This document shows, one piece after another, positions 44,370-56,898 of a stretch of 64,000 nt of DNA. The stretch is from NCBI GenBank assembly GCA_949316235.1, contig OX438745.1:1245001-1309000 (forward strand). The letters are read 5' to 3'. The DNA is from Oegoconia quadripuncta (lineage: Eukaryota > Arthropoda > Insecta > Lepidoptera > Autostichidae). The notes below the pieces were generated by a model that worked only from the letters and a program-made list of their open reading frames with translations, was not told the DNA's origin and searched no databases. Within the stretch, counting starts at the first letter, position 1. Every line of letters begins with the position of its first letter. The position numbers were made by a program, and so were the translations under genes.

Positions 44370-45645
44370 ATATGTCAGATCAATGGAATGTCCAATGTAA
44401 CTTGCCCATTGTAAGCTGAATAAATGTTTTCTTTATTTCTTTCTTTCTTCTTCATTAGCCGTACAATGGAAAGTGTTAAATTTAAACAAAATGGTTCTCT
44501 CTAAACTAATCAAGGCAATCCAGATTTATATAAATGTCATCCATTTTCATCTATATAATTTGTAGAGTCTAGTGTATTGGATATTAAATTTTAAATAATT
44601 AATAATTAATACTACAATTTATCTTTGAGAAATTCGTCAACTGAATAATAACATTTATTTACTAGGATGTTAAGCGGGTTAAATAAAGCTTTCTATCCAT
44701 TATGACATAAAAACAGATTATAATTATTCATTATTATACGTAGAGTCCGTGCATAGGGAGCACTGAAAACCAGCGCTGTGATTCGTCGCAGCATGAGCTG
44801 AGTGCTAACGCATTTGTGTACGCCGCAACACGCGACAGCATTGTGCGCATTTTATTTATATTTTGTATTTCCTTATTTTAGCTATAATTTACTACTTTTT
44901 TGTTTTTGTATCGTGTTGTGGCGTTCCAAATAAATTATTCTTATTATTTACGTATCTTATTTTCCTGTAGCACACTTTACGTTCCCCAGTTGAATCCTAA
45001 AGCATTGGATACTTTCTAGGTAATGGTTGTTCTTCCTTACACGCATGACCGAACGACCGTTACCCTTTCAATACAGGGTGAATTTGAATTCGTTTAAACC
45101 ATTTATTTCCACACACCGAAAAAAAAAAAAACAAAAACCACAACAACATACAAGAAATCAAAACAGAGGTGACTAAAGCCCATATCCCACAAACCGCTCT
45201 CGAGACTGAGATGGCCACAAGCTGACGCTTGAGAATCAGTTGCATATTAAAACAGTATCAAAAAAAAGACGGAAAAGAAAACTATAATATCGAGACCGAG
45301 ACGTGATCCCTATCTCAAGATCGATCCATCAACACGGCTCTTTAACTATGTACTACAATGAGTGCGTGTGTGGGGGACAGTTTCAGTAAACACTGAGTGA
45401 TATAAATCACTCAGCACTGGTTTTCAGCCTGCCCTCAACATATGTTACAATTATATCTTTGTATTGCGGGCTTGTTACACAAGTTAGCAAAACCAACCGA
45501 TTTGTAGATGTTAACACTGTTTTTTACAAGAAGTAGGTACATAGACTATTTTCATTGAGTTAATCAAAATTATGTTGTATTTATCCATTATGTTGCAAAG
45601 CTCATGCTTTATCTATCCTTATCCTATTTAAAATTATGTTTTACA
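44370..45645. other. Upstream region, no gene recognised
   Basis: May hold the APN 5' UTR exon or promoter but no clear TATA/initiator pair could be placed. A short repeat tail (GCTGAATAAATGTTTTC) is at about 44417. Confidence 0.4.
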
Positions 45646-45649
45646 TTAC

Positions 45650-45996
45650 TTAAACTGTTTAAAATTATATTGGGAGTCAAACTGATCGACCGCGTCAGAA
45701 ATGCTACACTACGCTCACGGACTCAGATCTTTGACGTAGGGAAAAAAGCGGCAACGTTGAAGTGGGACTGGGCGGGTCACGTGGGCCGCATGCCGTGCGA
45801 GTTGTGGGCAAATGCGTCCACTATTTCGACTCCTACAACCGCCAGACGCAAACGTGGCAGACCGCGAAAACGGTGGAGAGACGAACTTGACAGTTTTAAT
45901 AAGGGATGGTTAGTGCTCGCCAAGAACAGAAACGACTGGAAACAGATGAGCGAGACCTTTGCCCAGCACTATGGGCCCTTAATAAATAATAAATAA
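45650..45996 (+). mobile_element. LINE reverse-transcriptase C-terminus
   Basis: Encodes VRNATLRSRTQIFDVGKKAA, LKWDWAGHVGRMP and RKRGRPRKRWRDELDSF, a standard C-terminal tail of lepidopteran endonuclease-reverse transcriptases. Truncated. Confidence 0.85.
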
Positions 45997-46084
45997 TTAC
46001 TTAAACTGTAGGTATGTATTACATATGCATCTTACTACTAAATTTGACATCACTTTTAGAACCATTTTATACAAAAACTTAATT

Positions 46085-46320
46085 AATTCGTGTAATTCCC
46101 ATTAACTATGGTGACGCCACTCTTGATTATGAAGAACTTTTCCAAGGATTCATTATCGAATTCGATCAAAAACATTTCGATTATCCATCAAAGTCGAAGA
46201 AACTACCTTTATTAAGGAAGTCCAACAATTTTCGGTTACGAACCATGGCCGAATTCATAGTCGAAAATTGCTCATATATAACTATCAAAACTATGAGTGT
46301 GTGCAAAATTTCGTATTCGT
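46085..46320. repeat. Interspersed repeat K copy 2
   Basis: Matches 11961-12240 (GAATTCGATCAAAAAC, AAGTCCAACAATTTTCGG). Confidence 0.45.
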
Positions 46321-46524
46321 GCCAGTGTGAGAAGATCCTGGCTGTAATATTAGTTCATATCTAGCACATAAATGTATTGCCATCACAATTAAACGTGTAT
46401 GCAACATTTCAGCTCCTTAGGGAAACGGGAAATGGTTCTAATTTGACTTGCAAATTTTGAACGGACATATACATACGAAGAAGTTACCTAAAAGCTTGTA
46501 ACAATGAAAAAAAAGTAGAATTAA

Positions 46525-47115
46525 TACGAAGCGAATGTGGATGGTAGTGTTGGTAGGGGAAGACCATGACGAACGTACCATGATCAAATCGGGGACGTCT
46601 TAAACCAAGGCCAAGAGTACCCTAAACCGAGGAGCATGTATGAACAACCTTATGAGAGTGAAGGAAGCAGAAGAGGTGTGTCAGGATCGTAGCAAGTGGA
46701 AGTCTGTGGGGTCTGTCTACCGCTACGGGAAACATACGTGACATTATGTATGTATTAATGCGGTGGAAAGGAGATCATTGAGAAGTATGAGTGGGGTGAC
46801 TTTGAAGGATAGAATCAGGCACAGCGTGAAAGAAGACGTATTTAGTGACATAGATTCAAAAAGGTATACGAAGCGAATGTGGATGGTAGTGTTGATAGCG
46901 GCAGACCACGACGAACGTACCATGATCAAATCGGGGACGTCTTAAAGAAAGGCTAAGTCAAGAGTACCCTAAACCGATGAGCAGGTATGAACAACCTTAT
47001 AAGAGTGTAGGAAGCAGAAGAGGTGTGTCAGGATCGTAGCAAGTGGAAGTCTGTGGTCTCTGCCTACCGCTACGGGAAACAGGCGTGACATTATGTATGT
47101 ATGTATGTATGTATT
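46525..47115 (+). mobile_element. Two LINE family I tails in tandem
   Basis: Copy 3 (46525-46756) and copy 4 (46757-47115) both end in TGACATTATGTATGTATG. Copy 4 starts further upstream (GTGGAAAGGAGATCATTGAG). Confidence 0.8.
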
Positions 47116-47151
47116 TTGAGATGAGAGATGAGATAATGGGCGCAATATCAA

Positions 47152-47380
47152 AGACGACCGATTGGTGTAGTGGATAGTGACCCTATCACCGAAACCAACG
47201 GTTGCGGGTTCGAATCCCGCGAGGGGTAAATGTTTGTGTGATGAATATAAACATTTATTCGCGAGTCATGGATGTTTACATAAATATTTATGTATGTTTA
47301 TCCGTTATCTAGTATCCATAGTACAAGCTTTGCTTAGTTTGATAGTGTCCGAAATATTTATTTATTTATATTTATAATAC
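47152..47380 (+). mobile_element. SINE family B copy 2 (best copy)
   Basis: Head GACCGATTGGTGTAGTGGAT, B box CGGGTTCGAATCCCGCG, tail TATTTATTTATATTTATA. The matching locus at 32878 lacks it (empty site). Confidence 0.88.
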
Positions 47381-47499
47381 ATTACATAATTGTCCAGGAA
47401 AACCCCAAATTAGGTGTTTACCTATATAATCGCTATGACGGTTGTACTAAACGGATTCAAGTAAGTACTAAATGTGTGCATTAAATTTTTTTTGTATGA

Positions 47500-47840
47500 C
47501 GACCAGTTTGGTATAGTGGTTTAAAACCGTGGTGGCGTACTTGACTTCAATCACACCTGATGTTAAGTGAAAATGAGGCCGAAGGTGGTGGCGTACTGAC
47601 CCGGAAACCCCAACACATCTGGGGGACTGGCTATCTTATCTCTGACAACCGGAACACAACAATGCTATTAACATTGCTGTTTGGCGGCAGATTTTAAATA
47701 AGATGGTGGTAGCTAGCCAGGCGGACATTTAAAATGCCCTACCACCTACCAAACCGAGTACTTAAACGTGTACCCCGCTGGGGATCGAACCCGCGACCTC
47801 CGAATCGTAAACCCAATGTTATTTACATTAAGCCTCGGAA
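47500..47840 (-). mobile_element. SINE family A copy 10, inserted after a SINE C head
   Basis: A plus-strand SINE C head fragment (ACCAGTTTGGTATAGTGG) at about 47500-47530 is followed by a minus-strand SINE A (47535-47840) with full body and head (CCTCGG end mutated). Confidence 0.85.
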
Positions 47841-48199
47841 AATAAATAAAATAAAAAAATATATTCTTTAGAGATAAGAAAGGAATAAGACCCGTAATCA
47901 GAATATAATGCATGACACAATGTCGCTCATGAATCTTTGTGAAATACTAGTGACATTTAGCACACCGTTTCGTTCCGGCACTGTACATTCAATACCCACC
48001 TACATCTGCTCCTAAAGGCCTGTTCAGATGACAATGTTAAATGGCACGCGTGTTAAAAAATATATTTGTCAAACAGACGATCGAAGTAAACATGGTACAT
48101 TATATCGACATACTTTTTCACTACATAACACTATACACTTGACGTCAATCTGAGGCTGACGCTGCCTGAGGTATCTTCCAGCTTTTTTAATTAACTTTT

Positions 48200-48590
48200 C
48201 TTATCAATAAGGCTCCTGTTGATATACAAAATCTTCCTTTCAATAAATTTAAAGATACTACCTATAAAACCGAAACTTATTAAGAAAGCATTTATAAAAT
48301 ATCAGATTATTTAGATGATAAACATTCATGGACATAAACAGCCCGTTCGTATAACTAGGCTATTTCACAATTAATAATGAAATATTATAATATAAAATAA
48401 TAATAAATAATTTTGTGATATAAAAACCTTTTTTTTTTAAAGAGCAACCTCTCGAGATTCTTGCTTGTTCTTCTCAGGTGAAAATTGCCTTTTGAACAAG
48501 CAGTATTTAAAAATATGTAAAATCTGACTATTTTAAGTGTACTCTGTGTACCTACAAAATAAAGCATTTTTTTATTTTGATTTTGCTCTC
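48200..48590 (+). mobile_element. LINE tail (family L) copy
   Basis: GATATACAAAATCTTCCTTT through CCTACAAAATAAAGCATTTTT. Confidence 0.85.
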
Positions 48591-48594
48591 TTGA

Positions 48595-49115
48595 TACCAG
48601 AGCTCACATCTCATTTATCTCAGATACCAATTTTTTATCTTAAACTTTATTTCAGCACAAAATACTCAAAATGTTTAGTATCATTCTTCGCCTTAGGGTG
48701 CCGATAATCGGGCCGATTTTTTTGTCAATACCTACTTTTATCACAGATATTGTGACCGATTTTTTGTAGTACGTGGCCTATCAGATATTGCAATCAGTAC
48801 GTTCTATTTTTCTCCTACAAAAAAATCGGTCACCGATTATGGGTCGTGGGCGGGCAGCCTTATTCCCCAGTGTCATAGAATACATTTTATTGTAAAAAAT
48901 CCAACATGGCGCCCGCAAAATATAAAACGCTCTGTTTTGTTTTGTTTTAAATACTTTAATTGTTATTAATTTAATGTTCTTTTGGATCCTGTCCAGCCTG
49001 GACCTCCAATATGTGACCATCTGATTAGAACGCTGGATTCGCCCTTGATGGAGACCAGACTGTCAGGTTTAGAGGTTTTATTTCATGGGATAATTTTAAA
49101 AGTGGTTGTTTACCA
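48595..49115. other. No gene recognised
   Basis: Repeated ATCGG motifs (GTGACCGATTTTTT / AAAAAATCGGTCACCGA) form a loose inverted repeat around 48750-48840; nothing else. Confidence 0.4.
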
Positions 49116-49119
49116 CATT

Positions 49120-49452
49120 TTTTTTTGTATGCATGACGGGTACGTACTTGACCTCAATCACACCTGATGTTAAGTGAAGATGAGGTCGAAGGTGGAAGCG
49201 TACTGACCCGGAAACCCCAACACATTTGGGGGACAGGCTATCTTATCTCTGATAACCGGAACACAACAATGCTATTAACATTGCTGCTTGGCGGCAGATT
49301 TAGATAAGATGGTGGTAGCTAGCCAGGCGGACATTTAAAATGCCCTACCACCAACCAAACCGAGTACTAAACATGTACCCCGCTGGTGATCGAACCCGCG
49401 ACCTCCGAATCGTAAACACAATGTCGTTTACATTGCGCCACGGAGGCGGTTT
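49120..49452 (-). mobile_element. SINE family A copy 11 (near full length)
   Basis: Poly(A) side at 49120, head CGCCACGGAGGCGG at 49452; all body blocks present. Confidence 0.9.
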
Positions 49453-49623
49453 ATTTAGCAGCTCAATTAGCACAGAACAAAAAGCGAAACTTGTTTATCA
49501 AACCGATAAGTAGAACGGCTCATAAGAAGCCAATATCACCTATTTATGAATATTATGTAAACCACGATATATGTAAAGTAGGTACGGTCGCCCGCACTAC
49601 CACTGTTTACACTGCCACTGTTA

Positions 49624-50390
49624 CAGAGGTGTGACTTATCTAAGATACAAGTATCTGAAATACAGATACAAGATGCAAGATACGTATTTTCATTTTGTAT
49701 CTAAAATACTTTTTAAAAATCATTTTGTATCTTGTATTTAAATATATTTTGTTTGGTATCTTAGTATTTTATAAATACTTTTTCTGATAAAATACTTTTA
49801 GTAATATATTAGTAGAAATATATAAAATAAATGCGTAAAATTGAGCATGTCATTATTAGTCCAACATCACATTGGTAGATGGCGACTCTTTCTTTGCACT
49901 GCACTGGCCTGTATCTATACAAGATGTGGCAAATGCACAAGTCGTGCGAGCCAAACAATTAAAAAAAAAAAAACTGAAATGTAATTTCATTTGAGAAGAT
50001 GACCGCCTTTTTGTATATATTACATTACATTAAGTTATTTACGAATAATTCGCAAATAACTTAATGTTAAGTTATTTACATACGTAAATAACATTAAGTT
50101 ATTTACGAATAAATCGTGTTATGTTATGTAACGTGTGTGTTATGTTATCGTGTTATGCTCGTGTTATGTCAATTAAGAAAAATAAACTTAGAATTCATTA
50201 AAATAAAATCTTGTTTTCTTACAAAAGTATTTGTATCTTAAGAAGTATTTAGAAGATACGTATTTGGTATTTAGTATTTCAGATACTATTCTCGAAAGTA
50301 TTTTGTATCTGGTATCTGAAATACTTTATTTAAAAGTATCTTGCATTTTGTATTGCAGATACTTTGTACAGGGTATTTTGTACATCTCTG
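49624..50390. mobile_element. hAT-type MITE (767 bp) with 8-bp target duplication
   Basis: Ends CAGAGGTGTGACTTATC and, on the other side, GTACATCTCTG (TIR core CAGAGRTGT). Perfect 8-bp duplication CACTGTTA at 49616-49623 and 50391-50398. Interior built of TATCTGAAATAC/AGTATTT-type subrepeats in both orientations and a palindromic core TTAAGTTATTTACGAAT around 50030-50115. No transposase. Confidence 0.88.
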
Positions 50391-50399
50391 CACTGTTAG

Positions 50400-50935
50400 T
50401 TGGCCTCACGACCATACCAGAAATGTAGGTAATCATGTACGTCACGCTGTAAGACGCAAAGCGATAATCTCAAAAAATTGTGCGAAATAGTGCCCAAAGA
50501 AAAAAATTGTGCTACTGTAGAAGCGTTATTCAATATTTTAGGTGAACATTCTGGCGTCACGTGTTGTTGGAGTCCACATTCTCAGCAGCTGATCGTTCAT
50601 TTTTAACAACTACAAACGACTATAACTCCTGAATGCACCACCAGATGTCAGTTTTACAAATACACATAGGTACCTACTATCCTATTTTCAGCCTTGCAGT
50701 TGATAGTTCATTTTTTGCAACCATGACGCAAGAAGAACTAAAATAATAATAAAAAAATTCAAAATGTTTCAAGCGTTCCTCTCAATGCTAGAACTAACAG
50801 GGTTGAGACCTCCTAGTAGTATTAAGATACTTGTATCATGAAATCTCGCTCCTCCATAAACAAGTGTTTATCTCACAAATGAACATTATTGCAACAAAAA
50901 CATAATTTTAAGAATAAATCAGTTATTACATTATA
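50400..50935. other. No gene recognised
   Basis: AT-rich flank; no supported ORF or repeat. Confidence 0.45.
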
Positions 50936-50939
50936 ATAT

Positions 50940-51232
50940 AAATAAATAAATAAATATCTTTATACATACACACAGCGCCATCTAGTTCCACACTAAGCAA
51001 CTCGGCTTGTATTATAGATACCAGATGGTTGATAAATTACACAAATACATTTTTTTTGTAAATAAATACATATATAAATGAAAATAATCCATAACTCGGG
51101 AACACCATGTCTGTATTCATCATACAAACATATGCCCCTAGCGGGATTCGAACCCGCGACCTTTTGGTGTAGCAGCAGAGTTTCTAACCACTACACCAAA
51201 CAGGTCGTCAAATATCAAAACAGGTCGTATAA
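50940..51232 (-). mobile_element. SINE family C copy 2
   Basis: Minus strand: CTGTTTGGTGTAGTGGTTAG head, GGTCGCGGGTTCGAATCCCG B box, CATCTGGTATCTATAATACA body, TTTATTTATTTATT tail. Confidence 0.85.
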
Positions 51233-51250
51233 TAAAAGTAGATTACAAGA

Positions 51251-51582
51251 ACCGCCTCCGTGGCTCAATGTAAACAAGATTGAGTTTAAGATTCGGAGGT
51301 CGCGGGTTCGATCCCCAGCGGGGTACATGTTTAAGTACTCGGTTTAGTTGGTGGTAGGGCATTTTAATTGCCCGCCTGGCTATCTACCACCATCTTATCT
51401 AAATCTGCCGCCAAGCAGCTATGTTAATAGCATTGTTGTGTTCCGGTTGTCAGAGATAAGATAGCCAGTCCCCCAAATGTGTTTGGGGGTTCCGGGTCAG
51501 TACGCTTCCACCTTCGACCTCATCTTCACTTAACATCAAGTGTGATTGAGGTCAAGTACAAAGCCGTTGTGCATAAAAAAAA
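51251..51582 (+). mobile_element. SINE family A copy 12 (full length, reference copy)
   Basis: Head GCCTCCGTGGCTCAATGTAA, B box GGGTTCGATCCCC, body to CCTCATCTTCACTTAACATC, 3' end TGATTGAGGTCAAGTACAAA then poly(A). About 330 bp; defines the family. Confidence 0.93.
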
Positions 51583-51839
51583 AGATTGCTGGAACATTGA
51601 GTCACACGAAGTGATTGATGTGACAAGTTATCACTTGCATAGTAAGTGTAATGATTATGTCTTTGAACGGCTGTATCTCCTGAACGCACCAACACCATGC
51701 GAGCAGACTCGCGCATCCTCATCACAAAAATGATCTACACGCTATGAATACTAATTCAGCCTTCCAGGCGATGGTATCCAAAAGTGCTCTTATCTTTTAG
51801 AACTTAAGCCATTTATGGAGCACTTTATACGCTTTAATT

Positions 51840-52440
51840 GTAATGTTCCAGTTGTCAATCAAAATTTTCCTTAAGAAGACAAAACTCCGTAAATATAAAT
51901 TAATATAAAATTAACTTGTCATGTCAGTCCACCTACACAAAGTCAAGCATGTGCTTTAGTTATAAGATTTCAGTGGACATTCAAAGTTTGCCTTTAAAAT
52001 GCAAAACAGAATATATGCAAAGCTATTGAAAAATGTCTGACTATTTGGATGGTAAGTTAATCAAGCATGGACGTGACCGCTGGAAGGAAGGAAGGCATGG
52101 AACTCCCTTCCGGCGTCAGTTTTTCCTGAATCCTACAACCTTGGGATCTTCAAGAGCAGGGTGAATGGGCATCTACTGATATCGCGTGCTTCATCTTCGG
52201 CCACATCGTTACTTCCCATCAGGTGAGATTGTGGTCAAACGCGTATTCAGTTAAGCATAAAAAAAAAGGTATTCAGTCTAATTAATGAAGAAATCCGTAG
52301 AAGTCTCTGGCATAGCCCAGCGGATTAGTAAGATGAAAAGGCAGTGGGCAGGTCACAGCTGGAAAACTGATGGCCGTGGGGAATTAAAGTTCTCGAGTGG
52401 CGACCACGCACCGGCAAGCGCAGCGTAAGATGTCCACTCA
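51840..52440 (+). mobile_element. Cluster of LINE tails (L-like, F copy 3, RT remnant)
   Basis: 51840-52084 degraded L-like tail; 52085-52272 family F tail with CTTGGGATCTTCAAGAGCAG and poly(A); 52300-52440 a remnant with AQRISKMKRQWAGH, the C-terminal reverse-transcriptase motif. Confidence 0.75.
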
Positions 52441-52525
52441 CAAAGGGACTCGGGAAATCTATGATGATTGTATAATCACTCAACTAATTATTGCACAAAA
52501 TTTAAGAAGATTTATTGTTAAAACA

Positions 52526-52955
52526 TTGGGTCTTTAACTATGAAATTAGAGTTTTTTTCTGCGTTAATCATATGCACCAATTCCTGCGATTTTCAAAGCT
52601 ATATCCAAACTTGTTTTTTATTTGTAAAATGGAATATTATTTCAAGGTTTCACATGAAATATTTTTTTATTTCTGGGCTAAACCACATAATACAAAAAAA
52701 TTTGAACAGAGCTCTTTTCATGTGCTTCCCATCCTTTCTTAGATTCGCTGAACCTTTTATAAAGCGGTTACATTTTAAAAATTAACGCTGCCTGCCTATA
52801 CTTAACTTAATGTTATCCGATAATACACACAAAGTTTAGATAAATTTGGATTTGCCGTTCCCAAAAAAAAATCAAAAATGTTTGTATGGAGAAAACAGTC
52901 ATAATGAAATTCTTCATACAAAACGCCAATTTCATAGGTAAGGACCTAATATTTT
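52526..52955. mobile_element. MITE family G copy 2
   Basis: TIRs ATTGGGTCTTTAACTATGAA and (reverse complement) ATTAGGTCCTTACCTATGAA. Interior matches 29400-29815 inverted. Confidence 0.8.
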
Positions 52956-53374
52956 CTCTTTGTCTTGTGACCTAAAATCTTTAGGTAGATTTTTTAGAGA
53001 GCATTTTAAACAGAGCTCTCTTTAGAGAGCAATTCACGAGTTTCCCGTAGAGACCGCCCGGGGTGACGTTCGCGTAATGTCAGAAAGTTAAATTCATTGG
53101 ACAGGCGGGTTTAAATCAAAAAAATGTGTTATCATTTTGTATCTGCATCGCATTATGGCAAACAAATTGTTGTTTGGCTTCTCAGCGAAGGAAACATTCG
53201 TGGGAGTGTTTGTATTCGCATTTGATCTTATTTTGTTTTGACTGAAGAGCCGTTCGTGCAATTTACCAATTGATACCTTCAGTGTCACTTAGAGATAACT
53301 TTAAAGAGTATAATATTGTAACCTTTTCGTTCTTGTTGAAAATTTAATATATGTCAAAAAAAAATATAGCACAA

Positions 53375-53740
53375 TTTAGGAAAAAATAGTGGATAAACAT
53401 GATGTCAATACAAGTTGCAGTACATGTAAGCAGACACCGCAAAATCGGTCATTCATTCAGAGGGCTATGTATACGTTTTTTTCTTAAGGCTCCCGTTGAT
53501 ATACAAAATCTCCCTTTCAATAAATTTAAAGATACTGTAAAAGGGAAACTTATTGAGAAGTCATATTATAAAATACCAGACAACTTAGCTGATAATCATC
53601 CTTGGACATAAACATGCTCGCTCGCATGCACGCCTCCGTGGCTCAATGTAAACAACATAATATTTACGAATCGGAGGTCGCGGGTTAGATCCCCAGCGGG
53701 GTACGTTTAGTACTCGGTTTGGTTGGTGGTAGGGCAGGGT
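53375..53740 (+). mobile_element. LINE family L with coding tail, followed by SINE A head
   Basis: 53399-53611 keeps an open frame for the C-terminus ([20 protein letters not shown]). A truncated SINE A (CGCCTCCGTGGCTCAATG ... GTTGGTGGTAGGGCAG) follows at 53632-53740. Confidence 0.8.
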
Positions 53741-54631
53741 TCACCAAATATTTCTTATGAAATGATCACTCCATTTGGGATAAAAAATCGTGACGCCATA
53801 TTGTTGTGAAGCTAGCCAACAACAGAACTGTCTGTATCTAATATTATCGTATCTATTATCGCTTGTATTTTGATTAATCATAATTTTATTCAGTTACATG
53901 TCGTAATAATATTAAATATAACTCATACATAACTTATGAATATGTAAAACATCGTTATTACTCTTTTACAAAACCCAATTTTACGTATAAAATTGTATCT
54001 AGCGCATCTCCTCGACGCGACATAGGCCCGTATTAATAAACCATTCTCAAGATTGAGAACAGTCTTGTGACCGGTCTCAAGTAAACGTGTTGATTAATAA
54101 ACCTAACTTGAGACAAGAAAAAGGATTTAAAAAAAAACTACTTCAAAAAACCCGGAAAAAATAATTTAATTAAACTACTGCAATAATAATAACTGAAAAG
54201 TATAAAATAATAAACCAAAGCAGAATGTTCTTTATAGATAGATGTACACTATTATATATAATGAGAATACAATACAAGTTATATGCTATACAATAATAGT
54301 TAGGTATAATAATGAAATTAAAAATATATACAATAGGTACTTTTTGAAGTCGGTGCCTGCCTAGCCTATAAAATACACAATCAACAAAACAGTAAAAATA
54401 CGCCCCGAATACAGGACCTCCTCCTTTTTTGAAGTCGGTTAACAAAGGAATTTTCATACAATTTAAATATTCAATTAATGAAGTTATTACTGTTTACTTT
54501 CATTCGATTGTGTATTTTATAGGCTACGCAGGCACCGACTTCAAAAAGTACCTATTGTATATATTTTTAATTTCATTATTATACCTAACTATTATTGTAT
54601 AGCATATAACTTGTATTGTATTCTCATTATA

Positions 54632-56751
54632 CAGGGCGTCCCAAAGTTATGGGACATGAAGGGGAAGTACCTTAAATATTGTAGATAGTGAATTTTGCTC
54701 AAAGAAGACTTTATGTTATTTTTAAAAGTTAGTAATTCTGCATTCATAGATTTTCTAAAAATTACTTGCTTCGGCTGGGAATCGAACCGACTTAAATGTG
54801 AAAAAAAAAACACCCTACTTTTATGATGCCAATCGAAAGAATAGCTAAAAAATAATAACTCTGCCTAAGTAACATAGTATTTTAAAAGAAAGGAACAACA
54901 TAAAATGATTGAGTCAAATTTCAAGAAAGTTATTTATTGCCGACGACGTTCGAAAAGTAGCGATATTATCATTCCAAAGATAGCATTGATTATTCGTAAA
55001 TAAGTACCCACTTCATAAAATAGGTACTAACATAGTTTTCCTTATTATAAGTGCACGTGTAGATGAAATGATAAAACTTGTATTTCAATACGTCCTCTGT
55101 AAGCTAGACAGAAGGCAAATTAAAAACAAAAATAAATAATTTATAATTTGAAAATGGAACAGTTTATGACAGCGTTTGTTTGAATGCATACTTTTTAAGA
55201 TATTTTAAAAAGAAGTGATATTTTTAAATGTTGTTCTTAAATTTGAAAATGGAACAGTATGTGCGAGCGTTTGTTTTTCGGATATTGATCTGTTTAGTCT
55301 CAATTCACTTACACAAGTGTTATTGTGTTAATTTATTGCGAACATGGCATATCAAGTAAGTTTTGATCTAATGGAAGCATATTTTTTGAACGATAAAGAT
55401 ATCTCTAGAAGTTTGCGGTGGTATGGCGTAAAATATCCTGATAGACAAATACCGTCTCGTAAAGTTTTGAAAAGGCTTGTGAACAATTTGAAAACTCTGG
55501 GACGTTTCGATAAACGCCCAAGAGAACCACAGCAAGAAAACCATACGATCAACGACGAAGAACTTGGTATTTTAATTTACTTTTCGGCTTTTCCGAAAGC
55601 ATCGGTGAGAGAAGGAGAACATGAAATTGGAGTTTCAAAAAGTAAAATACACCGTGTATTAAAAAAACACGGTTTTAAGAGTTATGTTGAAGGACGATTG
55701 GTTCAAAAATTACTTCCGGGCGATACAGAAAGGAGAAAAAATTTCTGTCTTGATATCCAGGCACGATTGCTCGAAGATCCAAATTTTTTGGATAATATTA
55801 TTTGGACAGACGAATCTAACTTTAGCAATAACGGTATGTATAACCGCAACAATAATCGTATTTGGTCTAAAGAAAATCCCCTACGAGTGACTGAAACTAA
55901 TAACCAAGTGCGTTTTTCACTCAACTGTTGGTGCGGACTTTTAAAAAACCGGGTTTTCTTAATCCATTTTTACCAAGGAACCTTGAACACAGAAAAGTAT
56001 TTAGGAATACTTCAAATTTTAAGGGATAAGATAAGAAACCATTCCGCGGCGGAGCAAGAAAACTTAATTTTCCAACAAGATGGAGCTCCGGCTCATAATA
56101 GTCGGAGAGCAGCAGATTTTCTAAATGAATGTTTTCCTACATGGATTGGTACAAATGGACCGATTAGATGGCCGGCCAGATCCCCGGACCTCACACCATT
56201 AGATTTCTTCTTTTGGGGATACGTGAAAGATATGCTATACAAAAAGCGATACGAGAACGTAGGCGAGTTGCAAACAGAATTGTGCCATATCACATCGAGT
56301 GTTCACCATAAAATGATTAGAAAATCAACAGGCAGCGGGCTCATTAAAAGATTGGCGATTTGCGTAAGACAAGAGGGATCACATTTTGAGCATTTAATTA
56401 ATTAATTTACAAAAAAATACCTACTTAATTGACTACGGCAGTTTCATGTATGTTTTTTATTTGATTAAAATGATTAATTTCACGTTGTTCCTTTCTTTTA
56501 AAATACTATGTTACTTAGGCAGAGTTATTATTTTTTAGCTATTCTTTCGATTGGCATCATAAAAGTAGGGTGTTTTTTTTTTCACATTTGAGTCGGTTCG
56601 ATTCCCAGCCGAAGCAAATAATTTTTAGAAAATCTATGAATGCAGAATTACTAACTTTTAAAAATAACATAAAGTCTTCTTTGAGCAAAATTCACTATCT
56701 ACGATATTTAAGGTACTTCCCCTTCATGTCCCATAACTTTGGGACGCCCTG
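54632..56751 (+). mobile_element. 2120-bp DNA transposon, copy 2
   Basis: Same ends (CAGGGCGTCCC...) and length as copy 1, opposite orientation, TATA flanks. I saw only about two base differences from copy 1, one synonymous. Confidence 0.95.
55344..56405 (+). CDS. Transposase of Tc1/mariner superfamily, DD40D as counted (copy 2)
   Basis: 353 residues, identical in protein sequence to the minus-strand copy at 42174-43235; DNA differs by at least one silent CAA/CAG change. Catalytic Asps in [15 protein letters not shown] and [10 protein letters not shown] are all kept. Two intact identical copies 12 kb apart in opposite orientation suggest very recent activity or local hopping. Confidence 0.94.
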   Translation: MAYQVSFDLMEAYFLNDKDISRSLRWYGVKYPDRQIPSRKVLKRLVNNLKTLGRFDKRPREPQQENHTINDEELGILIYFSAFPKASVREGEHEIGVSKSKIHRVLKKHGFKSYVEGRLVQKLLPGDTERRKNFCLDIQARLLEDPNFLDNIIWTDESNFSNNGMYNRNNNRIWSKENPLRVTETNNQVRFSLNCWCGLLKNRVFLIHFYQGTLNTEKYLGILQILRDKIRNHSAAEQENLIFQQDGAPAHNSRRAADFLNECFPTWIGTNGPIRWPARSPDLTPLDFFFWGYVKDMLYKKRYENVGELQTELCHITSSVHHKMIRKSTGSGLIKRLAICVRQEGSHFEHLIN

Positions 56752-56898
56752 TATAATAGTGTACATCTATCTATAAAGAACATTCTGCTTTGGTTTATTA
56801 TTTTATACTTTTCAGTTATTATTATTGCAGTAGTTTAATTAAATTATTTTTTCCGGGTTTTTTGAAGTCGTTTTTTTTTAAATCCTTTTTATTTAATT

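Larger units (their letters stand above)
54118..56890. repeat. Long palindromic (fold-back) element, interrupted by a transposon
   Basis: Left arm 54118-54384 is the reverse complement of 54509-54631 plus 56752-56890, with only occasional mismatches (one at the GCCTGC/GCAGGC site). The 2120-bp transposon sits at a TA in the right arm. A loop of about 125 bp contains CCTCCTCCTTTTTTGAAGTC. Confidence 0.85.

Noticed and set aside
4785..53740. tRNA genes at the GGTTCGATCC / GGTTCGAATCC sites
   Set aside because: All are heads of SINE families A, B or C with shared bodies and A-rich or ATTT tails; no isolated cloverleaf was found.
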